Assembly (NCBI RefSeq): GCF_902167145.1
Contig: NC_050102.1
Coordinates: 13,950,850-14,014,849, forward strand
Reading direction: 5' to 3'
Source of the DNA: Zea mays
Lineage: Eukaryota > Streptophyta > Magnoliopsida > Poales > Poaceae
Length of the DNA: 64,000 bases
Shown here: one piece after another, positions 54,370 through 63,154 of the stretch
How the letters are laid out: each line of letters opens with the position of its first letter
Numbering within the stretch: position 1 is the stretch's first letter
Position numbers and translations under genes: made by a program
The notes under the pieces: generated by a model
What the model was told of the DNA's origin: nothing
What the model saw: only the letters and a program-made list of their open reading frames with translations
The model's database searches: none

Positions 54370-55318
54370 GTATTAACACTTATCTATTTCCAACTTCTTT
54401 GTGCTGTGTGCGATACTATTGACTCCCCCCTGGTACCTACCCCCCTGCCTGGGATGCAGGCTTGATTTGTTGAGGTTGGATACCAGCGTATCTGAAAAGG
54501 TTGTCAATAATTCTCGGGAGGCAGGCTCGCCGAGGTCTGGATCTGTACACAGCTTTAGCTAAGGAGCGTTAGTAGTACACCCATAGGGTCCCCTGTCTAA
54601 CATTAGCCATCCTTTGATACATGCTCGGGATTCGCAGGTTTCAGTCTGGGTGGCCAAGTTGCGCGTCCGGACCCCCTTGGGTCGCGGCTCTAGATACTAG
54701 GACACTTGTCGCAGGGCGGTGGAGCGTGCAGGCCCATGGTACGGGACCAGGCTGAGCGGCTACACGGGCTCTAGGCCACCCCAGGAGACTAATGTCCATT
54801 CTCTAGTTCCGGTCCCGAGGTTGTCGGACCCACAGGACTTATAGCCCCAAATACTAGGTACCCGTCATGGAGTGGTGGAGTGTGCAGGCTTTTGGGTACG
54901 GAACCAGGCTAAGCGGCCACACAGGCTCCGGACCAACCCATGGAACGGGGTCCCGTTCTCTGGTGCCGGCTCCCAGGCTGTCGGACCTCCCAACTTTCGT
55001 ATCGGGGGCCCTAAACTGCTAGCCTGGCTGCTCAATTCGGATGTCGTCATGTCAGACATATGGAAACCGTATGGGTGGGTTAGATAAAAAGTACTATCTG
55101 AAAGACTGCAAGGTAGGACCATGGAGCAGCAAGATGGAACTATCATAGGGGCACAACTGAGGGGGTAGTTTTTCTTTATAACTCGCCATGCATGTGTGCA
55201 GACCAATAGGTCGGGTTTATGGGGACAGACCCCACCGGGTTGTCGTACACGTATGCGTTACCTAGTTACAAAAAAGGGAAACAGTTTCGACCCCTCAGAC
55301 TTGCTCTATGGATAGAAC
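54370..55318 (-). other. Element B post-pol non-coding region with 156-bp duplication
   Basis: This lies between the antisense module and the integrase tail. Two diverged copies of a unit start at 54697 and 54853 (CTAG...GTGGAG(C/T)GTGCAGGC...ACCAGGCT(G/A)AGCGGC). No protein is recognised. Confidence 0.55.
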
Positions 55319-55510
55319 TTACAGAGATGTTTCGGCATCGGGGTAAGGTACTCCTCCAGTTGTAGCTAGATGGTTGCCCTTGGGTCGGTGCATTCCTGTC
55401 ACCTCGAAGGGTCCTTCCCAGCTGGGGGAGAGTTGCGGAGCCCTTCTTGGTTTGGTACTTGCCGTACGGCTAGGTCCCGACCCTGGGTTCCCATCTGCAT
55501 TTGACACGGG
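55319..55510 (-). pseudogene. Element B integrase C-terminal remnant
   Basis: The minus-strand frame has LSPSWEGPFEVTGMHRPKGN. This is the characteristic SWEGPF block near the C-terminus of gypsy integrases, just before the end of pol. Protease, RT, RNase H and the integrase core are absent. Gag ends only about 140 bases upstream, so most of pol has been deleted. Confidence 0.7.
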
Positions 55511-55648
55511 AGCCCTCGCCTTTGGCTGTGGCCACTCCCGCGTGTACCTGTCGGCAGCCTGGACCCGTGGGGAATCCAGAAGGGTTTCTGGAGGAAGGCA
55601 AGCTTCAGCTCCGTAGACCGGGGAACACGGGGTCCCTCTGGGGTCCGT

Positions 55649-57198
55649 CTAGTTGTCTCCACCGGAGTAGGAGCCTCCAGCGAAGACATCCTTCAGGTCC
55701 CCCTCGGGTGACTGATACCCGAGGTCCCGTTCAGCCGCGGCCACCTCGCCGTCGTCCACCTTCTCTTTGCCAGGTCGGCGATGGGGTGGGGAGCCATCTT
55801 TGGAAGACCGTTTGCGCCGCAAACTGACGCGTTTTACGAGGTCAATGATCTCGCGACACTCTGCGGCGCTGTGGCGACCGTTGGGGTGCATAGGGCATGA
55901 GCTGCTGTTACCCCTCTGCGGTCGTGGGCGTTTGTTGCGGTCGCCCTGACCTCCGGTCGTGGCTGCGACCACTAGAGCGGTGGACCGCAACTTTTGGTAG
56001 TCGCAGTCCTTCTTCTTTTTCTTCTTTCCGTCCCGGGGGACGGCACCCGAGCCTCCCGACTGGGTAGCTCTGGTTTGTGGGGCTGAGTGCCATGCACGAC
56101 CCTCGGTGGCTCTGGCGCATTTATCGGCCAGAGCGAAGAGTGTGGGGACAGTTTCCACGTCATGTGTGGCCAACTTCTCCAACATTTTTTCATCATGTAC
56201 TCCCTGTCGGAAGGCCATGATGATGGAAGCATCAGAAATACGAGGTATAGTACCTCACACCTTGGTGAAGCGGGAGATGAACTTTCAGAGGGTCTCCCCG
56301 GGCTCCTGCCTCATCGCATGGAGGTGGGCCTCCACACCGTGCTGCTGGTAAGCACTGGCGAAGTTCGCAACGAACCGCGCGCAGAGCTCCTCCCAGGAGT
56401 AGACTGACCCCGAGGTAAGGTTCATGAGCCAGGTCCGGGCAGGTCCAGACAAGGATACATGAAAATATGTTGCCATCACAGCGGTGTTTCCACTTGCTGC
56501 CGTGATGGCGGTGACGTACACCTGCAGGAACTCCGACGGGTTCGATGTTCCGTCGTATTTTTCCAGCAGGTGCGGCCAGAACTTGGGTGGCCATGACGCC
56601 GCGCGGAGATGATCCACAAGAGCGGCGCAGCCCACACCGGCCAAGGGGACACCTGTTTGGGACCGGGTGCCATTGGTGTCTGTGGTGCAACCGCAACGAA
56701 GTCTTGATCGAGGTTGCGACCATCTATGTTCTGGCGGCGCTCGCGTGCCCTTTACAAAGAGACCCGGGCATCCTCTCCCGCACGCCTGCGGTTGAGTTCT
56801 GCCCGGAGGTCGTTGGTCTGTGCACCCCTTACTGAGGGCGAGCGCACAGATGCTGATGCCTCATGTTGGCACCAGGTTGACCGCGTCCTCGACCTGGTCA
56901 AGGTAGAATGTGCCATACCGAGTAGTCGGTCGACGTCGTCCCGCCATTGCTTCATGGCCCCTGGTGAGGCCGTTGAGCTTGGAGGGTGTCGCAACAACTC
57001 CCTGGCTGCTGACAATGCTCCCGGAGTCGCCCTCGATGGAGTCCGGGACGTCTGTGCAGCCATGTGCTGCCGTGCGGCGTGCGCAGTAGCAGTGCCTGGC
57101 ACGGGGCGGTTGGGAACTTGCGGCGTGGAAGAAGCATCCTCTTCCTCCACCGTGAAATCCACCGAAGTCTCGGCACGGTGCTCAACGATTTGCACCAT
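55649..57198 (-). pseudogene. Element B gag, frameshifted
   Basis: The frame begins at the ATG at 57198 (MVQIVEHRAETSVDFTVEEE). It changes frame between about 56,750 and 56,640. The gag core then appears (NPSEFLQVYVTAITAASGNT, then ARTWLMNLTSGSVYSWEELC). Stop codons interrupt it between 56,285 and 56,218, after which it resumes (MAFRQGVHDEKMLEKLATHD, TLFALADKCARATEGRAWHS). A lysine tract and a CPMHPNGRHSAAEC zinc-knuckle-like segment follow. The copy cannot make full-length gag. Confidence 0.8.
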
Positions 57199-57238
57199 CA
57201 CGCTTGAGCAAGGAGACAAGCAAAAACCTAATGCCTAC

Positions 57239-57259
57239 CCCCTACCTGGCGCGCCAAAT
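57239..57259 (-). other. Element B primer-binding site region
   Basis: On the minus strand TTTGGCGCGCCAGGTAGGGG follows the end of the right LTR. It is almost identical to the Huck site. It fixes the element's orientation. Confidence 0.75.
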
Positions 57260-57551
57260 GTCGGAGAGCAAATCTCCGGCCGGGTGGCGGAGTGCACTCG
57301 CCCTAAATCCTAAGATGAGGAGGGGCCTAAGCGTTTTGCTTGTTAGTCGGGAAAACGGGAAGAACACAAGAACACACAAGGATTTAGAGTGGTTCGGGCT
57401 GCCGGAGCGTAACACCCTACTCCACTGTGTGATGTATTGCTCGTGAGCTTGTATGAACTTGTGAGTGTCTGAGTGAGCTTAAGATTGGATCTGTTTGTAA
57501 CGTCGCATGTCTCCCCTTTTATAGCTGAAGGGGGGCATGCACAAAGGTACT
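57260..57551 (-). repeat. Element B right LTR (its 5' LTR), truncated
   Basis: It starts TGTCGGAGAGCAAATCTCC and follows the left LTR up to CACAAAGGTACT at 57551, then diverges abruptly. The retained part includes the minus-strand TATAAAAGG (57523-57515). The distal U3 and the target duplication on this side are gone. Confidence 0.85.
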
Positions 57552-58219
57552 CGGATCATGTAAAGATGCGGGATCCTCGGTATGTGGATCTCTTAGGTTT
57601 CTACACATAGTGTCTCACAACTTTCTCCAAACATTCTAAAATTTTTATCACAGCCTGTACATATGATATCATGACATGTGGACAAGTTTCATGATTTTCT
57701 GACTTTGTTTGTGTTTTATACAATTTTTAAACATGTGGATGCCAAGTTCACGGCCATGTTTAGTGAGCATGTTGCTCGAAGTTTCCGGTACGCTTCTGAA
57801 ATCGGTCGTAACTTATGCTAAGTAACATGAATATCATTTTTTCATGCACAGTTTCCAAGTTTCGAGTGACCTGCAGTTCAAATTTGAATTTTCCGAAGAA
57901 ATTCAAATAAACAAACTAAATCTACTAACGATTGAAACTCTGTTATAATTGTCCACAAATGATACATGTAGGTTTACATAGTGTAGGAACATACCACAAA
58001 AAGTTTGGGAGACAAAATAAAAAAAATAAAAATATACTTTGCCGAGTGTCTAGAGATGACACTCGGCAAAGCCTCCTTTTCCGAGTGCCTACTATGTGGC
58101 ACTCGGCAAAGAAGACTCTTTGCCGAGTGCCAACCGTTGGCTCTCGGCAAAGACTGACGGCCGTCAGCTTTGGGACGGCCGCTAACGACCCTTTGCCGAG
58201 AGCCCCCTTTGCCGAGTGT

Positions 58220-58286
58220 TTAGCCAAGTGGATCAAGGCAGTGGATTCTGAATCCACCTGCGCGAGTTCAATTCCCGTCGTTCGCC
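58220..58286 (+). pseudogene. trnH-GUG: Plastid-derived trnH-GUG fragment
   Basis: TAGCCAAGTGGATCAAGGCA and the T-arm GTTCAATTCCCGTCGTTCGCC region (20-base limit observed; the last base is the next C) identify trnH. The first seven or so acceptor-stem bases are lost. The anticodon loop reads TTCTGAA, so the anticodon is CTG instead of GTG. The T-stem also carries a change. It cannot be a working His tRNA. Confidence 0.8.
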
Positions 58287-58339
58287 CATCGCATTATTGC
58301 AAATTCCAAAAATGCAATTTTCCATATTCCTAGTTACGT

Positions 58340-58772
58340 ATTTACTTACGGCGACGAAGAATAAAACTATCACTATATTTTTTCCTTTTCCTAGTTCTTC
58401 TTCCAAGCGCAGGATAACCCCAAGGGGTTGTGGGTTTTTTTCTACCAATGGGGGCTTTCCCTTCACCACCCCATGGGGGTGGTCCACAGGGTTCATAACT
58501 ACCCCTCTTACTACGGGGCGTTTACCTAGCCAACACTTAGATCCGGCTCTACCCAAACTTTTTTGGTTCACCCCAACATTACCCACTTGTCCGACTGTTG
58601 CTAAGCAGTTTTGGGATACCAAACGGACCTCCCCAGATGGTAATCTTAAAGTGGCCAATTTACCCTCTTTTGCAATCAGTTTCGCTACAGCACCTGCTGC
58701 TCTAGCTAATTGCCCACCCCTTCCACGTGTGATTTCTATGTTATGTATGGCCGTGCCTAAGGGCATATCGGT
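58340..58772 (-). pseudogene. rpl2: Plastid-derived rpl2 exon 2
   Basis: The minus-strand frame reads [20 protein letters not shown] and continues with [20 protein letters not shown] and [11 protein letters not shown]. This is the conserved C-terminal half of plastid ribosomal protein L2. Right after HPHG the frame shifts by an indel near 58,475, so the basic C-terminus is not encoded in frame. The first exon and most of the group II intron are missing. Confidence 0.88.
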
Positions 58773-59199
58773 TGAAGTAGATTCTTATTTTTTCTCAAAA
58801 AACCCCTTCCCAAATTGTACAAGCTTCTTCCAAAGCATACGGCTTTCTAGATGTATATGACGATCTCTAGATAGATGGATCTTATATGAATCGTATGATG
58901 AAGTACCACATGAGTGGATATATAGAAAACGAATCCAAATCCGCTGAATCGCTCATGTTATGATCTTCTACATCCTAGGTCTCCGCGTTCCGTCATCTGG
59001 CTTATGTTCTGAATGCGGAAAACTTGTCTTTGCCGAGTGGGGTCCTGTGTCGAGTGTCCAGCACTCGGTAAAGGGGCTCTTTGCCGAGAGCCTAACTTTA
59101 CCGAGTGCGGCTCTCGGCAAAGCCTTCTTTGCCGAGTGCCCGACAAAAGGCACTCGACAAAGAATCCAACACTCGGCAAAGCCTCGGATTCCGGTAGTG

Positions 59200-59600
59200 C
59201 ACGACGCCTCCAGTACACTTTGCCTTTTTCTTGGAGTAGGCCGGGGTGTGTTTGTGTCATTGTGTGCGCTTGTCTATATATCTGTGTTGTGTGAGCATGA
59301 CACATTCACACACATACTTGCCATGGGTGATGGGTGGGTGAAACTAGGGTTACGAAAGATATGGATATGCTCCCTCTCCCCCTCTTGTAGCTAAACAAAC
59401 CAATGATTACATTTCCAGACAACCAAAACCAGAGAGAGAGAGAGAAATCGCACGTACGTACATGCCATGCAGCACTGACACAAGAACACACTAACCCAGA
59501 GTATACAGTGCATGCGTGTAGTAGATTCTGCGATCTGCAACGCTATTTGCTCTCAATGCAGTAGCGCTTCAGCAGCCTCGAATTGGCCTCTGGAAGAGAT
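59200..59600. other. Unique-looking spacer between the CACTA end and the hAT nest
   Basis: No gene is recognised. It has a short AG microsatellite near 59,432-59,446 and the first copy of the 8-bp GAAGAGAT duplication at its right edge (59593-59600). Confidence 0.5.
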
Positions 59601-59658
59601 GAGGGCCGTTCCTGACTTTTTGGGGGCCTGGGGCCAAATCCAATATGGAGGCCCCATC

Positions 59659-60172
59659 CAGGGCCGGTCCTAAGGTTTCATGGACCCGGGACGAAACAAA
59701 AAAGTTTGGGCCTTTAAGGCTATATATATTCATTTTTTATAAGTACATAACAAAATTTTGAATGATAAAAGTCTCTAATATATCAAAAACAACTTTAAAT
59801 CTTTGTATATATTACCTCAAAAATTTCTTCTAACATTTCTTGATGCGAATTCATTGATAATAGTGTTGCTATCAACCTCGTTTAATAATTTTTCTCAATA
59901 CATAAAGTAGCCTATCCGTGGAGTCGATCTTGAGACATCGTTGACCTTAAATGTTGTCGAGCTCAATAAAAACCCAAATATACTCTTGAATGTCTGGAGT
60001 TACAGATGAAGTTTTAGTTAGTTAGACAATTAAAAAATAGGTCTATTGTAACTTTAACAGACCGGACCCAACATATAAGACTATATATATATGTATACTA
60101 CTTGGGGGCCTTCTAATATCGGGGGCCCGGTGCGGCCGCTCCACTTGCCCCCCCCCTCCAGGACCGGCCCAG
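59659..60172 (-). mobile_element. Nested hAT element
   Basis: The ends are CAGGGCCGGTCCT and AGGACCGGCCCAG. A perfect 8-bp duplication GCCCCATC flanks it (59651-59658 and 60173-60180). It is 514 bp long. On the minus strand near 59,900-59,818 a hAT transposase tail is readable (EKLLNEVDSNTIINEFASRN), so it derives from a related transposase gene. Confidence 0.85.
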
Positions 60173-60331
60173 GCCCCATCCACCGTGTATATACACTATA
60201 TATATAATTATAAACACAAATTATTGAACATTCAATGGAAAAAACTTTTATACCATGCCTTAAAGTTTATAAGATGACAAATATAAATTAGAGCTATAAC
60301 ACTTACTTGTCACATGTCACATGATATCCTG

Positions 60332-60649
60332 CTAAAAATTTCTTCTAACATTTTGTGATACAAAGTCTTCGATTATACCATAAAGATCAATCTCATCCAA
60401 CAACTTCTTCTCAGTGCACAAAATTGCCAAACCATTTAATCTATCTTGAGTCATTCTTGATCTCAAATAGTTCTTCAATAATTTCAATTTTGAAAAGCTT
60501 CTCTCAGCTGATGAAACCGTCACGGGCATAGTAAATAATATTTGATAAGCGATTGAGACATTAGGATAGCAATCTAAATCTCTGACATGCTCGAATATCT
60601 CCATAGCAGACAATATGCCAGGCGAACAGACGGAGGCGGCTGGCGGCAT
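60332..60649 (-). pseudogene. hAT transposase C-terminal dimerisation region
   Basis: The 105-residue minus-strand frame contains YPNVSIAYQILFTMPVTVSS, AERSFSKLKLLKNYLRSRMT and QDRLNGLAILCTEKKLLDEI. This is the hAT dimerisation domain (PF05699), with the hallmark S-x-E-R-x-F-S-K-L-K. Only this last part of the transposase is present. The N-terminal zinc finger and the catalytic core are missing, so it is a remnant. Confidence 0.85.
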
Positions 60650-60829
60650 TGAGTCCTCACGAAGTCACGATCGCTATCCTGCACACGAAGTCACGATCGC
60701 TATCCTGCAGGGTCTGTGGAATAGAGATGTGGGGGCCACTGTTTTTTGATGGGGTGGGGGCCCAGTAGCTATGGGGGGCCCGGTGCGGTGGCACCGCCCG
60801 CACCCCCTAGAGCCGGCCCTGGAAGAGAT

Positions 60830-61625
60830 ACATTAACCACGAATTGTATGTACTAAGTTATACTAGTTAAATATTCTTAATTTAAAAACATTATTCTATA
60901 ACTATTCTTCGAAACTATATCTTCAATGATGTTCTTGTAGCTAATCCTATCAAGCATTTCACTCTCAATTGCTACTATACACAATGCATTCAGCATTTCT
61001 TGTTTCATTGTAGAGCGTAACTAAGACTTGAATAGCTTTTTAAAAAAACCTGCATACAACGGTCACATAATGGTTATAGAACTTTATATACAATAGTTGC
61101 ATTTGGAAAATAATCATGTTGTTTTAAAAAAACGATAATATCAAGTGGACCCATATTTTTCACGTGGAATAAGATCTCGAAGAAAACTGAACTCTATATA
61201 CATATGTTGTTTACATCAATATCAGATTGTCCATCTCTTTTATGTGCAGCCTAAGGATTGTAACAAGATTTTAGGCTTTTTTGTCATAACCTTGATACTG
61301 CTCAAATCTTCATTGGGACTACCTACCATTTACCTTATCTCTCTTCCACGTGTAGATGGTTCCCTCGAAGACGAGTTGTCCCTAAGCCCTGGCGCTTGTA
61401 TATTTATATACTACCGACTAGCGTCCGTCTAGCTCTGAGTTAGACACTTAGGATTTGGAAGAGCAATTAGGCATCACTTGAGTTCGAGTGTCGAGATGCT
61501 GCCTGATACCGTCTGTTCGGCCACCTCAAATAATTCGGCCTAGAATATATGGACCTCTACTAAAATTGGGGGCCTTGTGAGGTCGCACGGCCCGCACGAG
61601 CCCAGGGACGCCCCCGTAGTCGCTC
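60830..61625 (-). repeat. Further hAT transposon remnant
   Basis: On the minus strand near 60,975-60,903 a third transposase tail is readable (AIESEMLDRISYKNIIEDIV). The right part ends with GGGGGCCTTGTGAGG and CGCACGGCCCGCACGAGCCC, which resembles hAT termini. Exact ends and a target duplication could not be fixed. Confidence 0.5.
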
Positions 61626-63033
61626 AAATCCAATAAAATTCAATAGAAAATATTATTTAGGTCATCCCTCCCCGCGATCCCGCTGTCCTCTCCTTCTCAC
61701 TCGCACCACCGTCAACGTCTGCCTTCGCTCCACCACCGTTGCTGTCGACTCTTATCTTCTTTAGGACCATAGCGTTAACACGAACTATAGCTAGTCTAGG
61801 TATATATTCAACAAATTTCGAAGATGTCTCTTTTTCGGTCATGCACGGTCACACGACCCTTGTGCAAATAAACGAGCTGTCATCTCATGCATGGCTTTGG
61901 CGGGCCGTTTAGTCACGCACTGGGCCTAGGCGTGGCCAAACTCTTAGAACGATGAGAGTTTTTTCACACTTCGCTGCTGCTGTAACGTGAGTATAGTCTC
62001 TGCCACGCTCTAGTGACTCATACCATGTGTTTGGTTGTTGTAGAAGTCGAACCAGGCCAGCATAAGCCTAGCTAGTATTGGTAGAACCAGAGTGAGTTCA
62101 TGCAAGCGCTTCTGTTTGGTTGTTTGTATAGACTCGTGCAGACTAAAGGCAGACTTTGTTTGGTTATTTGCACTGAAACATGTATTACAGAATGGTGCAT
62201 AAATAAATTTTCAAATACGATATAGTATTAGTGGTCTAGTTTTGTTCACAAAAGTCTTAGAAACACAAATATGAAATCTACTCGGTGATTAAATATTTTA
62301 ATTAGAAGATTTAATAGAAAAACAATCTAAAAACATTATAGGTATGCGTGCCCCTGCATAAGCAGGGCCTGCATGTAGGTTGCACACCGGCGTACGCAGC
62401 AATTGGCCATCTCCGTGGAGCCTGGCTCAGCCGCATTTTTTGCATGGAGAGCGCTTGTATCGACCCGTCAAGCTACTAGACATACCACACTTTAAAACTC
62501 CGCGGATGCAGCTGCATCCCCACGGCAGTGAACCAATCACACGGATATTGATTCCTCTGGTTTCTGACTGCTACATCAGCTCTATCATCTATACGGTGTG
62601 GAGTTATTTGTTTGGAATTATAATTTGTCCAGATTACATAATCTAAATCTAGATAGATTATAATCCCAAACAAACGTCCTCTTGTTTGTAGAAATTGAAA
62701 CCGATCTCCAACGCGAATACCAAAAAAAACGAAAACTTTAGGTCGGTTTTTTGAAATACCGGTTCGATATTTGGGCTTCGATAAAAAATATGCCCAGGCC
62801 TAAGCTTTAGGCCGTGTGAGAGCGACGAAGTACGACAGCCCCTGCAGGCTTGGCCGCTTGGGGGGTTCGTCGGTGCCAACTTTTTTGCAATTTGGTCCTT
62901 TTAGGGTTTTTTGCACAATTATGCCCTTGGCCGTTTCATTTCAAAAAATGGACCCTTAGCTCGGCGCCGAGGTTGTGTCAGTCGGCGCCAACAATATTGG
63001 CGTGCATACGTCAGACAATGGGATACCGTGGCC
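61626..63033. other. Intergenic region upstream of the GRF-like gene
   Basis: No gene is recognised. Positions 62,010-62,180 have repeated TGTTTGGTTGTT-like words. A 70-bp hairpin lies at 62,606-62,675. From about 62,820 GC-rich GGCGCCGA words appear that belong to the upstream region of the following gene. Confidence 0.45.
62606..62675. repeat. 70-bp hairpin, MITE-like
   Basis: Arms of 19 bases at 62606-62624 (ATTTGTTTGGAATTATAAT) and 62657-62675 (ATTATAATCCCAAACAAAC) pair at 17 of 19 positions. It could be a very short MITE, but no target duplication was identified. Confidence 0.55.
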
Positions 63034-63083
63034 ACGTACCTCGGCGCCATAGATCTTGGCGCCGAGGTACGTGCCTATAAATA
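63034..63083 (+). promoter_or_regulatory. Perfect 15-bp inverted repeat directly before a TATA box
   Basis: ACGTACCTCGGCGCC at 63034-63048 and GGCGCCGAGGTACGT at 63058-63072 form a perfect inverted repeat around a 9-base loop. TATAAATA follows at 63076-63083, about 75 bases before the ATG. Further TCGGCGCC copies lie upstream near 62,960-62,985. It could be a paired transcription factor site or a hairpin. Confidence 0.75.
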
Positions 63084-63154
63084 AACCCTACGCCCGACTT
63101 GTTTTGTGCTCATTCCTATTCTGCGAAACTAGAGATATCGGCCTGATTTGTAGG

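Larger units (their letters stand above)
35052..57551 (-). mobile_element. Element B: gypsy-type LTR retrotransposon on the minus strand, pol-deleted and right-truncated
   Basis: On the plus strand a left LTR copy (35052-35290 plus 51535-52375) and a right copy (57260-57551, truncated) share a start TGTC(A/G)GAGAGCAAATCTCC. The primer-binding site sits next to the right copy on the minus strand (57259-57239), so the element reads right to left. From its 5' side it has gag remnants, a short integrase tail, an antisense module and the 3' LTR. Most of pol is missing. Element C is inserted in its 3' LTR. The family is not assigned; PBS and layout suggest a Tat-type gypsy. Confidence 0.82.
58218..59006. 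other. Plastid DNA insertion (NUPT) inside the CACTA element
   Basis: About 790 bp corresponds to the trnH-rpl2 part of the grass plastid inverted repeat. A truncated trnH is on the plus strand, then the spacer, then rpl2 exon 2 and the 3' part of the rpl2 group II intron on the minus strand. CACTA subterminal repeats continue on both sides (GCCGAGTGT|TTAGCC on the left, CTTATGTTC|TGAATG on the right, approximate). Gene order and orientation match the plastome. Confidence 0.85.
57552..59199. mobile_element. CACTA-type transposon fragment (one end preserved)
   Basis: The right end reads CCGGTAGTG at 59191-59199. In reverse complement it is the CACTA-type terminus CACTACCGGAATCCGAGG. Subterminal arrays of TTTGCCGAGTG / CACTCGGCAAAG in both orientations lie at 58,038-58,220 and 59,027-59,185. 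The other terminus is missing; the fragment abuts the truncated LTR of element B at 57551/57552. No transposase is visible, so it is a non-autonomous or deleted copy. Confidence 0.8.
59601..60821 (-). mobile_element. Deleted hAT transposon carrying a transposase C-terminal exon
   Basis: The ends are GAGGGCCGTTCC at the left and, reverse complemented, CAGGGCCGGCTC at the right. A perfect 8-bp duplication GAAGAGAT flanks it (59593-59600 and 60822-60829). The 1,221-bp element holds a second hAT element and, on the minus strand, the end of a hAT transposase. It also has a 26-bp tandem duplication at 60659-60710. Confidence 0.82.

Noticed and set aside
58220..58286. Functional tRNA gene
   Set aside because: The 5' acceptor strand is missing and the anticodon is altered. 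The sequence continues into plastid rpl2, so it is an organelle DNA remnant.
58233..58766. Functional nuclear rpl2 gene
   Set aside because: Only exon 2 is present, the frame is shifted after HPHG, and no transit peptide or promoter is seen.
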